Positions 17,868-26,981 are shown, counted from the first letter of the stretch. The stretch is DNA of 64,000 nucleotides from Methanobacteriota archaeon (GCA_014239955.1 JAAZXW010000004.1:1-64000); one strand, 5' to 3'. Program-made: numbers and translations. The notes: a model not told the origin generated them from the letters alone.

Positions 17868-19076
17868 TCAGCATAGCCATAGGGCGTCGATAGTCTCGCC
17901 CTTGTCGCAATCGGTATCCGGGGGGAGCAGGGAAAGTGCATTGTGCGCTACCATGCTGTGAATGTTGCCGCTTCCCTGGTGGGTTCTCGTGGAGCCGACC
18001 ATGACATCTCCCTCTTGTCTGATTGAGATTCTCCTCATGCATAATTTGCCGGGAGCCCCCTTGAGTGGCTCCTCCATCAGGACTCTGACTCTGTTTGCCA
18101 GTCTGGGACCAGAAGCTTCGTCGGATCCCATGCTCTTGGACATCCAAGGGGCGACCAAGACCGTGAAGACAACATGGCTGCTTACTGGGTTGCCGGGCAG
18201 GCCGAATATCGGCTTTCCGTTCCAAGAGCCGAAGATGGGGGGGGCCCCTGGCCTCATCATAATCCTCCAGAATCGGACATCTCCTTCTTCCTCCATTATT
18301 CGTCTGACGATGTCCCACTTGCCCATGCTAACCCCTCCGCTGGTGATGATGGCATCGCAGGATTCCGAGGCTTCGTTGAGCGCGTCTCTTAGGTTGTCAA
18401 TGCTATCGCGGATTATGTCAAATCTCTGCGGAAAGCCGCCCATCTTCTCGACGAGCGAGGAGATTCCGAACGTATTGGACTCGTATATCGCGCCCTCGGA
18501 CAGCGGCTCCCCGGGAGGTGTCAACTCATCCCCGACCCCTATCACGGCTATCCTAGGTTTCCTTACCACACTCACATCACCGTGACCCATTGTTGCCGCG
18601 AGGGATATCGCCGCTGGAGTGAGTAGGTCACCGGAATTCAGGGCCACGTTTCCCTCGAGGAGGTTCTCCCCCCTCCTGCGAATGTACCCTGGCCTGGCTG
18701 GACCGTTGATTGCAACGCTGCCATTCTTGGTCGTTGAGTCCTCAACCATCACGATCGCATCGGAACCCTCTGGGAGTGGAGCACCAGTCATGATGCTGCA
18801 GGCCTCGCCCTCGCCCACGGTTGGAACCTCTTCAGAGCCGGCCTGACTAGTTCCGACTATTCTCAATATGGCACCCGTTTCTTGGCAGTCTGCCTCCCTG
18901 ACTGCCCAGCCATCCATTGCAGAGTTGTCGAATCTGGGGTCATCCACCTTGGATGCGAGATCGTTGAACAGTATCCTCCCGGCTGCGCCCCCCAGTGGCA
19001 CCACCTCTGAGGTTGTCTCTATTGTGAGTTGGGTCGCTATCTCCAAAGCCCGATCCAGAGAGACACCCACCTCCAT
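17868..19076 (-). CDS. moeA: Molybdopterin molybdenumtransferase MoeA
   Basis: Inserts molybdate (or tungstate) into adenylylated molybdopterin. Visible motifs: FDNSAMDGWAV (domain III active site), EACSIMTGAPLPEGSDAIVM, GGAAGRIL near the N-terminus, ESNTFGISSLVEKMGG, ITSGGVSMGKWD and FGLPGNPVSSHVVF, all standard for MoeA. About 402 residues from ATG 19076 (MEVGVSLDRA); the longer frame to 19136 would overlap the divergent TauE gene. The C-terminal domain IV ends normally. It implies a molybdo- or tungsto-enzyme in this organism, though none is encoded in the window. Confidence 0.93.
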   Translation of the reverse strand: MEVGVSLDRALEIATQLTIETTSEVVPLGGAAGRILFNDLASKVDDPRFDNSAMDGWAVREADCQETGAILRIVGTSQAGSEEVPTVGEGEACSIMTGAPLPEGSDAIVMVEDSTTKNGSVAINGPARPGYIRRRGENLLEGNVALNSGDLLTPAAISLAATMGHGDVSVVRKPRIAVIGVGDELTPPGEPLSEGAIYESNTFGISSLVEKMGGFPQRFDIIRDSIDNLRDALNEASESCDAIITSGGVSMGKWDIVRRIMEEEGDVRFWRIMMRPGAPPIFGSWNGKPIFGLPGNPVSSHVVFTVLVAPWMSKSMGSDEASGPRLANRVRVLMEEPLKGAPGKLCMRRISIRQEGDVMVGSTRTHQGSGNIHSMVAHNALSLLPPDTDCDKGETIDALWLC

Positions 19077-19125
19077 GCATCCCGAGAAACGGTGGAGTTG
19101 AAGTGTCCTTCCCAAAGCGGTCCTC

Positions 19126-19884
19126 GTGGTTTCCACTGAGTTGGTGTTGGTCCTATTGGCCCTCTTCGCTGTGGCTGCCCTCTACTCCTCGGTTGGTCTG
19201 GGTGGGGCTTCGGGATACCTAGCAGTGCTGTCGATGACGACATTTGCGGCATCGGAGGCGATATGGCTCAAGCAGTATGCATGGTCACTGAATCTGATTG
19301 TAGCGGGGATCGCCTTCTGGCACTACCACAAATCTGGGCACCATGTCAGGGATCTCTCGATCCCGTTCATCTCCGCAAGCGTGCCCATGGCTGCCCTTGG
19401 CGGATTCATGCTAGTGGAGGGTAACGTGTACGATGTGCTGCTCTCAATCGCATTGATTGTGGCGGCTTGGAGGCTGGTTTCGAGTGATGCGGGGGTCAGT
19501 GAAGCGATTCGGCCCAGTGCACCCAAGGCCGCGGCAGTGGGTGGGGGGATTGGCTTGGCCAGTGGTGTGATAGGTTTGGGAGGGGGCATCTTCCTTCTTC
19601 CGGCTCTCATGCTGGGAAGGTGGGCTACAGCGAAGGAAGCTGCTGCCACCACTTCCCTTTTCGTCTGGTTAAACTCCCTCGCAGGGTTGGCTGGAGCGGG
19701 CCTTGCTGGTAGGCTTGAATTGGACCTAGGGCTCCTGCTTCCATTCTCATCCGTAGTCCTAGTGGGAGGTCTTCTTGGTTCGAGGTACGGGTCGCGGGTA
19801 TCCTCCCAGGCTGGTATCAGAGGGTTGCTCGTAGTGGTTCTGATATTGGCTACCGCGAAGAGAGTCCTCGAGGTACTGGGTTAG
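19126..19884 (+). CDS. TauE/SafE family membrane exporter
   Basis: A 252-residue protein with about eight hydrophobic helices arranged as two similar halves, each with the family's glycine-rich start: AALYSSVGLGGASGYLAVL in the first half and GGGIGLASGVIGLGGGIFLLPALML in the second. The family exports sulfite, sulfoacetate or other anions. It starts with GTG at 19126 and diverges from moeA. Its stop overlaps the convergent purQ stop by four bases. Sulfur-anion export fits the sulfur genes at 47.8-49.5 kb, but that is inference. Confidence 0.86.
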   Translation: MVSTELVLVLLALFAVAALYSSVGLGGASGYLAVLSMTTFAASEAIWLKQYAWSLNLIVAGIAFWHYHKSGHHVRDLSIPFISASVPMAALGGFMLVEGNVYDVLLSIALIVAAWRLVSSDAGVSEAIRPSAPKAAAVGGGIGLASGVIGLGGGIFLLPALMLGRWATAKEAAATTSLFVWLNSLAGLAGAGLAGRLELDLGLLLPFSSVVLVGGLLGSRYGSRVSSQAGIRGLLVVVLILATAKRVLEVLG

Positions 19885-20690
19885 GCTCGCAGAACGTGCT
19901 TGACTGCATTGTGGAATATCGCCATGCCCTCGCCTTCGCCGTGATCGTCATCCTCCCTGGTCCACGTCGCACCTAGCCATGTGGAGTGGTTGGCCTCTGG
20001 ATGCGGCATCAAACCGAATACCATACCGGAGGGGTCGCAAACGCCGGCAACGTTCCTCCAGCTCTGGTTGGGAGATATTGGGTAGGGGAGAGTCTCGTCA
20101 CCTGCGCTTGGATATTCGTCGGAAGGGTTTACGTATCGAGCGACCAACTGTCCGGACTCGGCCCACTTGTCCATCAATCTGGGGTCGTCTGTGACGAACT
20201 TGCCCTCCCCGTGGCGGACGGGGACTCTGATTCTCTCGAGGCCATTGGTCCAGATGCACGGACTGGCTTGGTCGAACTCGAGAGTTGCCCATCTGTTCTC
20301 ATAGTGTCCACTGTCGTTGAGGGCGAGCGATGCCGACTGTGTCAGGCTGACTTCGTCGTCACCCGGCAGGAGACCCATCTTGACTAGGACCTGGAATCCA
20401 TTGCAGATGCCGATGACTGGTTTTCCGCCGGTCACGAACTCCCTGACCTGTTCCCTGAGACCGAATCTGAGGCGATTCCCCAGCAGCCTTCCGCTGCCTA
20501 GGTGGTCTCCGAAGGAGAACCCTCCGGGGATGGCCATGATCTGGTAGTCGGAGAGTTGTGCATCCCCCATTACGAGTCGATTGACGTGAATCCTGTCAGC
20601 GGTGGCCCCTGCCATCTCGAATACGGCCATCGTCTCAATCTCGCAGTTGATTCCGAACCCTGAGAGGACGGCTACATTGGGTTTCATCAT
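19881..20690 (-). CDS. purQ: Phosphoribosylformylglycinamidine synthase subunit PurQ
   Basis: Glutamine amidotransferase subunit supplying ammonia to PurL in the fourth step of purine synthesis. Class I triad: VIGICNGFQVL carries the nucleophile Cys, and LMPHPEANH carries the His and Glu. ALPGGFSFGDHLGSG-like segment (MAIPGGFSFGDHLG) forms the oxyanion region. The start chosen at 20690 gives an ATGA overlap with the purL stop, a strong sign of translational coupling; a second ATG follows immediately at 20687. About 269 residues, somewhat longer than bacterial PurQ. Confidence 0.94.
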   Translation of the reverse strand: MMKPNVAVLSGFGINCEIETMAVFEMAGATADRIHVNRLVMGDAQLSDYQIMAIPGGFSFGDHLGSGRLLGNRLRFGLREQVREFVTGGKPVIGICNGFQVLVKMGLLPGDDEVSLTQSASLALNDSGHYENRWATLEFDQASPCIWTNGLERIRVPVRHGEGKFVTDDPRLMDKWAESGQLVARYVNPSDEYPSAGDETLPYPISPNQSWRNVAGVCDPSGMVFGLMPHPEANHSTWLGATWTREDDDHGEGEGMAIFHNAVKHVLRA

Positions 20691-23600
20691 GTCCCGCCCC
20701 CATGCAGCGTGCCCTTCCATGAGTCCCTCATCTCCGACATGGATGCAGCCAGTACGACCTCTCCGTCCCTGTTGACTGAGATCCCGTCTCCCTCTGATAC
20801 ATCTCCGATGTAGTGGCAGCTCACCCCTTCCATGGAAGCCTCGAAGGCTTCCCTGTCATCCGGACTGATGCTCACCAGTATCCTACCAAGGCTCTCGCCG
20901 AACAAGGCCCCCCATAGGTCTAGGTGATCGCAGTCCGACCATAGTGGGGTTATGTCCACCGTTGCTCCCGAGTCTGATCCGAAGCAGCACTCCGCCAGTG
21001 CCACGGCTAGTCCTCCGTCACTGCAGTCGTGGGCGCTTGCCACGAGTTCTTCCCTCATCGCGGCGGTCAGAGCCCTGTAGGCGGACATGTTCCTCACCGG
21101 GTCTATCTCCGGTACGGCTCCGCCGATTCCTCCGACCCCCTCATCGCGGAGCATGAACGAGAGTTCACTGGCACCGAGTTCCTGATGAGTCTGGCCGACT
21201 AGGAATATCACGTCCCCTGGCCTCTTGAAGTCGGAGGAGACCGCCTTGCGAACGTCATGGTGATTCCCGAGGAGGCTGAAAAGAAGAGTGGGTGGGACGC
21301 TGATCTTCTCCCCGCCTAGCATAGCGTCGTTCTTCATCGAGTCCTTCCCGCTGATGCATGGGAGCTGATATGCCCTGCATACGTCATCCAGAGCCCGATT
21401 GGCCCTCACAAGTTGGGCGAGCTTGTACCTCCCGTCGGGGGTCTTCGAGGACTCTATCGGATCGGGCCAGCAGAAGTTATCCAGCCCTGAGATGAGATCC
21501 AGGTCCACACCAACGCAGACCGCGTTGCGCAGTGCCTCGTCGACCGAGGCGGCGGCCATCGCGTAAGCGTCGATGTCGGAGTACCTGGGGGCGATGCCGT
21601 TCGAAACCACGAGTCCCTGGGTGCCTCCCTGCAGTGGTGCGATGACTGCTGCATCCCCCGGGGCGTCGTGGTTGACTCCTCCGAATGGCTTGATCACGCT
21701 CTGGGCCATGACCTCGTGATCGTAGGAACGGACCCACCACTCCTTGCTCGCGACGTTCGGTCTGGCTAGCAGCCTGCCGAGGACGGCTCCCCTACCGGCC
21801 TCGTCTAGGTCGGGCGTCTCGACAGGCATATGCACCGGGGGTTGCCACTCCGACTCGAGATTGAGTTGCGGGCATCCATCGAAGAGGAAATGGATCGGGA
21901 GGTTGGCGACTGGGGTCTCACCGTGCCGAACCACGAAGGCCCCGGAGTCGGTGAATGAGCCCACTGCTGTCGCCTCCACCTCATGGAGCATGGCTAGGGC
22001 TTCGAAGTCCGAGCAGTCTTCTGGCCTGACTCCCACGGTCATCCTCTCTTGGGACTCGGAAACCAGAATCTCCCATGAAGACAGCCCCGCCTGCTTGAGG
22101 GGGACGGTGCCGAGGTCAAGGTCTGCGCCGCCAGTGAGTTCGGCCATCTCGCCCACGCTGCTGGAGAGACCCCCTGCCCCGTTGTCTGTGATGACCTGAA
22201 TCAAGCCCGCATCCCTGGCCTCGAGGATCATGTCGAGCATCTTCTTCTGGGTGATTGGGTCGCCGATCTGTACTGCGGAGCTTGGGCTCTCCTCTGTCAG
22301 CTCCAGACTGGAGAAGGTAGCACCGTGGATCCCATCGCTGCCGACCCTGCCACCGACCATGTAGACCACGTCACCGGGCGCAGGAGTTTTCACGTGGCTC
22401 TCCCTTCCATCCGCCAGCAAACGTGGCATGATCCCAACAGTGCCACAGAACACCAGGGGCTTGCCGATATATCGCTCATCGAACACAATTGACCCGTTCA
22501 CCGTCGGTATCCCAGACTCGTTACCACCTGACCTGACTCCGGAATGAACCCCCCTGAACACTCTCGAGGGATGGAATAGCCCGGGAGGGATGCTGCCCGA
22601 GTAGTCCGGGGGTCCGAAGCAGAATACGTCGGTGTTGGCGATTGGCCTGGCGCCGAGCCCCGTGCCGAGAATGTCGCGATTCACTCCGACTATCCCGGTT
22701 ATGGCCCCCCCGAATGGATCTAGTGCACTTGGGCTGTTGTGAGTCTCCGCCTTGATGCAGACGCTCCACTCGTCGTTCCAAGAGATGACTCCGGAGTTAT
22801 CGTGGAAGATGCTGAGGAGCCAGTCGACATCTGTCTGGATGTCGAGAGTGGGTTGCATGATGTGGGTCTTGAACAGGGAGTCGATTGTCGAGTCCTCGCC
22901 GGTCACCTTGTCCACGTGTCTTATTCTGGCTGCGAATATCTTGTGGGAGCAGTGCTCTGACCATGTCTGTGCAAGGCACTCCAGCTCTGCGTCTGTGGGC
23001 CGGTCTGGGGGGAGTCCCGTCTCCTCTCTGTCGGTTCTGACGATGGGGTCGCGATAGTGATCTTGGATCGCCCTCATCTCATTGAGGTTCAGTGCAAGGA
23101 GTCCCTTCTCGCTAATTTCGATCAACTCGTCATCACTGACCTCCAGATCCACGGTTGCTGGCTCCTGGAAGATTGCGGGAGGTATCTCAGGGAACTCAAG
23201 AAGGGGCCAGTCCCCCTTAGCACAGTCGTCTATGTCTGCCACTGCCGCCCTCTCAATCATCGGATTGTGCAGTGTTGATGCTAGCTCGGAAGGCGAAATT
23301 CCCTCTGGGACGCCCCAGAAGGCATAGGTCGTGAATGTGGCCACTTTCGCTGAGGATTGATTTGGAAACAGGGTCGTCAGGCCATCTAGTCCGGCCTGAC
23401 CCGAGTTATCTGTAACTCCTGGTTTGAACCCCACTTGTATTGCTGCCTCTGGTAGGATTGGGAAACCATCTAACATCCTCGAGCCGGTGGAGCCAATCTC
23501 AATAACTGGATCAGCGAACAAGTCGTAGATCAGGGTCTCCGCATCGGAGTCGGAAATATCAGATTTGACTTGATATCCCATGATGACACGGACCGAGTTT

Positions 23601-23719
23601 ACCTCAATCCCGTGGTCTGCTTTGAGCATAGACCGTACGCTCTTTCCGCGCGAGTCGGGTAGGCCGTCTAGATCCTTGGTTGTGACTTCGAATAGTCTGA
23701 TCTGCATTTCAGAAGACAT
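20687..23719 (-). CDS. purL: Phosphoribosylformylglycinamidine synthase subunit PurL with PurS-like N-terminal domain
   Basis: ATP-dependent FGAM synthase of purine biosynthesis. The 1010-residue protein has the catalytic core (LECLAQTWSEHCSHKIF, CIKAETHNSPSALDPFGGA, GVGVNRDILG-like and DCSDGGLAVALAEC motifs). It is far longer than stand-alone PurL (about 720), because the first 200 residues look like two PurS-like units: MQIRLFEVTTKDLDGLPDSR and later IQVGFKPGVTDNSGQAGLDG. This resembles large single-chain PurL, but the glutaminase domain is missing and supplied by the overlapping purQ. GGTGAC lies just upstream of ATG 23719. No separate purS is seen. Confidence 0.95.
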   Translation of the reverse strand: MSSEMQIRLFEVTTKDLDGLPDSRGKSVRSMLKADHGIEVNSVRVIMGYQVKSDISDSDAETLIYDLFADPVIEIGSTGSRMLDGFPILPEAAIQVGFKPGVTDNSGQAGLDGLTTLFPNQSSAKVATFTTYAFWGVPEGISPSELASTLHNPMIERAAVADIDDCAKGDWPLLEFPEIPPAIFQEPATVDLEVSDDELIEISEKGLLALNLNEMRAIQDHYRDPIVRTDREETGLPPDRPTDAELECLAQTWSEHCSHKIFAARIRHVDKVTGEDSTIDSLFKTHIMQPTLDIQTDVDWLLSIFHDNSGVISWNDEWSVCIKAETHNSPSALDPFGGAITGIVGVNRDILGTGLGARPIANTDVFCFGPPDYSGSIPPGLFHPSRVFRGVHSGVRSGGNESGIPTVNGSIVFDERYIGKPLVFCGTVGIMPRLLADGRESHVKTPAPGDVVYMVGGRVGSDGIHGATFSSLELTEESPSSAVQIGDPITQKKMLDMILEARDAGLIQVITDNGAGGLSSSVGEMAELTGGADLDLGTVPLKQAGLSSWEILVSESQERMTVGVRPEDCSDFEALAMLHEVEATAVGSFTDSGAFVVRHGETPVANLPIHFLFDGCPQLNLESEWQPPVHMPVETPDLDEAGRGAVLGRLLARPNVASKEWWVRSYDHEVMAQSVIKPFGGVNHDAPGDAAVIAPLQGGTQGLVVSNGIAPRYSDIDAYAMAAASVDEALRNAVCVGVDLDLISGLDNFCWPDPIESSKTPDGRYKLAQLVRANRALDDVCRAYQLPCISGKDSMKNDAMLGGEKISVPPTLLFSLLGNHHDVRKAVSSDFKRPGDVIFLVGQTHQELGASELSFMLRDEGVGGIGGAVPEIDPVRNMSAYRALTAAMREELVASAHDCSDGGLAVALAECCFGSDSGATVDITPLWSDCDHLDLWGALFGESLGRILVSISPDDREAFEASMEGVSCHYIGDVSEGDGISVNRDGEVVLAASMSEMRDSWKGTLHGGGT

Positions 23720-23728
23720 GCTGTCACC

Positions 23729-24091
23729 CTATGCCAGAAAGGCCTCGCTCAATTGCCACCCGAGCCATGCTGCAAGTGGTGCCAAGAGATTCAGAAAAAC
23801 GTATACTGCTGCTGCGGTGTTGCTATCGGCCTGGAGAAGTCTGACTGTCTCGAAACCGAATGTGGACATGGTAGTGAACCCACCCAACAATCCGGTTCCG
23901 AGGAAGATCAGGGTCTCGGTCTGCAGTGAGGCGGCCATCAGTGCGCCTAGGAGGAGGGCCCCTAGGAGGTTCACTGCGATTGTGGCCCAAGGCACTTCTG
24001 TGCCTGTTCCGGGGGGCATCGCCTCCGAAACTCCCCAGCGTGCTATCGACCCGATTGCGCCTCCCAGACCGACCAACGCCGCGGGATGCAT
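23729..24091 (-). CDS. crcB: Fluoride ion channel CrcB/Fluc
   Basis: A 120-residue protein with four hydrophobic helices. GLGGAIGSIARWGVS at the N-terminus and LLGGFTTMSTFGFETVRLL in the third helix match the Fluc hallmarks (the GGxxGAxxRY-like and GFCGGxTTFSTF-like segments with the conserved Phe/Thr track). It exports fluoride as a dual-topology dimer. The frame is open to 24232, but the ATG at 24091 (MHPAALVGLGG) gives the family's usual start. It lies 10 bases upstream of purL on the same strand. I saw no clear fluoride riboswitch in the short upstream region shared with pyrF. Confidence 0.9.
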   Translation of the reverse strand: MHPAALVGLGGAIGSIARWGVSEAMPPGTGTEVPWATIAVNLLGALLLGALMAASLQTETLIFLGTGLLGGFTTMSTFGFETVRLLQADSNTAAAVYVFLNLLAPLAAWLGWQLSEAFLA

Positions 24092-24172
24092 AGTGCTGGC
24101 GGGAACTGGCGGGGCTTCATATTTCTGAGATAGGGGGAAGACTTGACAAAGAGGCGAGTATAGGGCTGTAGG

Positions 24173-24967
24173 ATGAAAGCCGAGGATGCTTGGGGGGCCA
24201 GATGGGCCAACTGCGCGCATCCTCTGTCGCATGAGTTCATGCGAATTGCATGCGATAAGGAATCTTTGGTTGTCCTTGCAGCAGACTTGCCGACCATCGG
24301 TGGGATTATGCAGCTAATCGAGGATGTGGGGGATCACGTTTGTGCACTAAAGACGCATGTAGACATGGTTGAGGAATTCAACATGGAAGATTGGGGAAGA
24401 GTGGTGGAGTCCGCTCGTGCCAAGGGAATGTTGCTGTTTGAAGATCGAAAGTTCGCAGACATTGGAAGGGTGGCTCAGACCCAGATGGGTGGTTTGTACG
24501 ACATTCGATCTTGGGCTGACTTGGTCACGTCCCACAGTGTGAGTGGCCCTGACGTCGTCGACGGGCTTGCCGCGGCTTGGGAAGATGTCGAAAGAGTCGG
24601 TGGAGTTCTACTTCTAGCACAGATGTCCAGCTCGGGGAACCTACTAGAGGAGCCATACACGGAAAGCACCTTGGAGATTGGAAGGGCCTCCCCCCACGTG
24701 ATGGGATATATCGGAAACGGGAGTTCTGGATCTGAGTTGAAGATGCTGCGTTCCAAGGTTGGAGAGGGGCGAATGATTTGGACCCCGGGTGTAAATCTCA
24801 GTGCAGAGGAGGGTGTCCTCGGACAGAGGTATGGGCATCCCGCTGAAGCTGTTCTATCTGGTTCTGACGCAATCATAGTCGGCTCTGGGATCCACAAGTC
24901 AGAGGATCCGATCTCAGCAGCACGGGAGTACGCTTCATCCTCATGGGGAGCCCTGCTGGAGAGATAG
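24173..24967 (+). CDS. pyrF: Orotidine 5'-phosphate decarboxylase, eukaryote-like type
   Basis: Decarboxylates OMP to UMP in pyrimidine synthesis. At 264 residues it is longer than usual archaeal PyrF (about 210-220). The motifs resemble the eukaryotic URA3/UMPS type: LKTHVD with the substrate Lys, and LFEDRKFADIGRVAQTQ with the catalytic Asp-Lys-x-x-Asp set. MIWTPGVNL and DAIIVGSGIHKSEDP form the phosphate site. The N-terminal NCAHPLSHEF segment also matches the eukaryotic-type N-terminus, supporting ATG 24173. It diverges from crcB and is followed one base later by a small membrane gene. Confidence 0.92.
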   Translation: MKAEDAWGARWANCAHPLSHEFMRIACDKESLVVLAADLPTIGGIMQLIEDVGDHVCALKTHVDMVEEFNMEDWGRVVESARAKGMLLFEDRKFADIGRVAQTQMGGLYDIRSWADLVTSHSVSGPDVVDGLAAAWEDVERVGGVLLLAQMSSSGNLLEEPYTESTLEIGRASPHVMGYIGNGSSGSELKMLRSKVGEGRMIWTPGVNLSAEEGVLGQRYGHPAEAVLSGSDAIIVGSGIHKSEDPISAAREYASSSWGALLER

Positions 24968-24968
24968 G

Positions 24969-25205
24969 ATGGCCGCTGCAGGCATGATAGCGTGGGGTTG
25001 CTCGGCGGTGGTGCTTTTCGGGGTCGCTTCGTACGTGGTTTTCGAGGGGCTAAAGAGATGGAGAGTGGGGCTTAGGCTATCTACATTGGATGAGAGCCTG
25101 TTGTCCGATGATGGCGTGTCTGTGGAGGTCATTACGGACGCGCCAACTGGCAGTAGCATGGTTGGTGGGGTGGTGGCTGAGTTCGTGGAAGGGCCTAGGA
25201 ACTAG
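24969..25205 (+). CDS. Small single-span membrane protein, unknown function
   Basis: A 78-residue protein with one hydrophobic helix at residues 4-25 followed by RWRVGLRLSTL and an acidic tail. The ATG at 24969 follows the pyrF stop by one base, which suggests cotranscription. No family is recognised. Codon use looks like its neighbours and the tight spacing supports a real gene. Confidence 0.55.
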   Translation: MAAAGMIAWGCSAVVLFGVASYVVFEGLKRWRVGLRLSTLDESLLSDDGVSVEVITDAPTGSSMVGGVVAEFVEGPRN

Positions 25206-25229
25206 GACTTAGTTATCTTAGGGTTCAAG

Positions 25230-26009
25230 TCAGGGTCTGTTGATCCTGTGGACCTCTTCGACCTTACCTGACTGAAGGTCATATGCAGATAACCTAGGCC
25301 GGTGAACCGGATCGCTGAGGACGATTCCTGTGTCGATTAGGACTGCGGAAGAACGACCGTCGTCCATGAGAACCCGACTCCTCCAAACACCCTCTTCAGG
25401 TGGTTCTACATCGAAGTTTGAGAGCATCTGGACGGGAGTGTGTCCCGCGATAATCTGTCTCTTCGGATCCAAGGGGGATGTTGCTCGGAAGACCTCTCGG
25501 GATTTGAGTCGGTCCTCGTCTGATTGCTCCTCCAGAGGCATGTCTGCCCTGTACCCCGAGTGAGCGAGTCGGAAGCGGTCCAGGATTACCTCGGTGGGGA
25601 GGCTGTCCGTGAAGTCTAGCCATCTTTTCGCTTGCTCCCTCTTCTCCGATTCGCTGATGCCCATGGAATCTAGAGTCGCCCTACCTCCCACCCTGCCGAT
25701 CCAGAATTTCTCCCTGTGTCCGTCCTCTCCGAGTGCCTCGGACATCAATAGCTCGTGGTTTCCCTTTATCGAATAGATACGGTTGCTCTCGCTAACAATC
25801 GAGAGGACCCCGTGGCTGTCCGGGCCCCTGTCGATCAGGTCCCCCACACAGATCACCATGTCCCCCTCGACGAGTCGGAGCCTTCCCAGGAGAACCTCGA
25901 ACTCTTCCCTGTAGCCATGGATGTCCCCCACCGCCCAAACTGATGACCCCTCATCTAGTGCTTCTTGGAGTGCCCCCTCCAAGTTCGTGTCTCGGTGCGG
26001 AGGATGCAT
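25230..26009 (-). CDS. Metallophosphoesterase (PPP-type, PrpA/ApaH-like)
   Basis: A 259-residue calcineurin-like phosphoesterase with the PPP family signature: GDIHGYREEFEVLL, CVGDLIDRGPDSHGVL, and IKGNHELLMSEAL, then later IIAGHTPVQ with a metal-ligand His. The order and spacing match bacterial PrpA-type serine/threonine phosphatases and ApaH-like hydrolases of dinucleoside polyphosphates. Two metal ions are expected. It lies one base downstream of a small membrane gene on the same strand. Substrate (phosphoprotein or nucleotide) is not determined. Confidence 0.88.
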   Translation of the reverse strand: MHPPHRDTNLEGALQEALDEGSSVWAVGDIHGYREEFEVLLGRLRLVEGDMVICVGDLIDRGPDSHGVLSIVSESNRIYSIKGNHELLMSEALGEDGHREKFWIGRVGGRATLDSMGISESEKREQAKRWLDFTDSLPTEVILDRFRLAHSGYRADMPLEEQSDEDRLKSREVFRATSPLDPKRQIIAGHTPVQMLSNFDVEPPEEGVWRSRVLMDDGRSSAVLIDTGIVLSDPVHRPRLSAYDLQSGKVEEVHRINRP

Positions 26010-26010
26010 C

Positions 26011-26430
26011 CTACTCCTCTTCGTCCGATCGGCTCGGAATCATTGGTAGCAGCATAGCGGCGATTAGCAATATCGGGATCAGCATGAAGATGGCTCCGAA
26101 GGCATCTCCCGGGGGGCCTTCTGGTTTGGGTATTGCAGGCTCTATCAGCATCCCAATGACGAACATAGCCGCCATCAGAGCGGCTATTCGAAGGTGGTCT
26201 GCCGTGATTTCGATGGGCCCGCTTCGAATCTGCGTCAGCATCAGGACAATCAGAGCTGCCATTAGCACCATCATCGGGGGGGTTGCGGGCAGAATCCCTC
26301 CCGGTGGCCCTCTGCCCTCCTCTAGAGAGGTCTCCATGGACATGAGGACATGCAGAGAAATTGCTAGGATTACTACTGCTAAGGCAGCAATTATTGCCAT
26401 CCGCGTATTGCTATTGTTATTTGGTGACAT
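26011..26430 (-). CDS. Small polytopic membrane protein, unknown function
   Basis: A 139-residue protein with four hydrophobic segments (IAALAVVILAISLHVLM, a proline-rich MMVLMAALIVLML, LRIAALMAAMFVIGML and AIFMLIPILLIAAMLL) and an acidic C-terminus. No family is recognised. Its ATG shares a base with the stop of the upstream HTH-membrane gene (TGATG), so translation is probably coupled and the two products may work together. Confidence 0.65.
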   Translation of the reverse strand: MSPNNNSNTRMAIIAALAVVILAISLHVLMSMETSLEEGRGPPGGILPATPPMMVLMAALIVLMLTQIRSGPIEITADHLRIAALMAAMFVIGMLIEPAIPKPEGPPGDAFGAIFMLIPILLIAAMLLPMIPSRSDEEE

Positions 26431-26900
26431 CAGCTTTCATCCTCCACTAGCTCTACGCGCTTGCTCATTCCGTCCCTGATTCTCCTAATGTGGCCTTCTG
26501 ACTCCATGCGGGACAGGAGCCGACTTGCCTTGGAGTCGGTGAACCCGGTCTCTCGTACTAGTTCGGACTGCCACATCGAACCGTTTCTCTCCGAAAGGAT
26601 TCCGACTACAGATTGCTGATCGCCCGAAAGCATGCGAGTGGGCTTACCCGGCTCCTGCCTTGCGGAAGTCTGCCCTCTGCGTGGATCGTTTAGCCACATC
26701 AGCGAGACGCCGATGATGATGCCGACGCTAGTAAGGAAAAGCGAGTAAATCACGTACGAAGCGAAGTAACCAGATGTGTCGGATTCAAAGGTGAATGGGA
26801 CTGCGATGAGAAGCAACAACATGAACCCGCCCAATAACAGCGTAATCCTAGCAACTCTGTCCATGGGAGCTTCCTGTGCACCCCCCGAGGTTCCATCCAT
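26430..26900 (-). CDS. Membrane-anchored winged-helix (MarR-like) protein
   Basis: About 156 residues: two hydrophobic helices (ITLLLGGFMLLLLIAVPF and YVIYSLFLTSVGIIIGVSL) followed by a C-terminal winged-helix domain: SVVGILSERNGSMWQSELVRETGF, DSKASRLLSRMESEGHI and RRIRDGMSKRVEL (recognition helix and wing). This layout, membrane segment plus winged helix, is common in archaeal regulators of unknown signals. Start uncertain: ATG 26900 (MDGTSG) or ATG 26864 (MDRVAR, preceded by AGGA). The stop overlaps the start of the next membrane gene, suggesting a sensor pair. Confidence 0.72.
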   Translation of the reverse strand: MDGTSGGAQEAPMDRVARITLLLGGFMLLLLIAVPFTFESDTSGYFASYVIYSLFLTSVGIIIGVSLMWLNDPRRGQTSARQEPGKPTRMLSGDQQSVVGILSERNGSMWQSELVRETGFTDSKASRLLSRMESEGHIRRIRDGMSKRVELVEDES

Positions 26901-26981
26901 GGACTTCCCGCCACTAGCGAAGATGTGAATGTTGGGCGGCTCGGTGCGTTGAGCACACCGAGTCGCCATTATTGCCTGGGA

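Noticed and set aside
24092-24172. Fluoride riboswitch upstream of crcB
   Set aside because: The short gap shows no recognisable crcB-motif core sequence.
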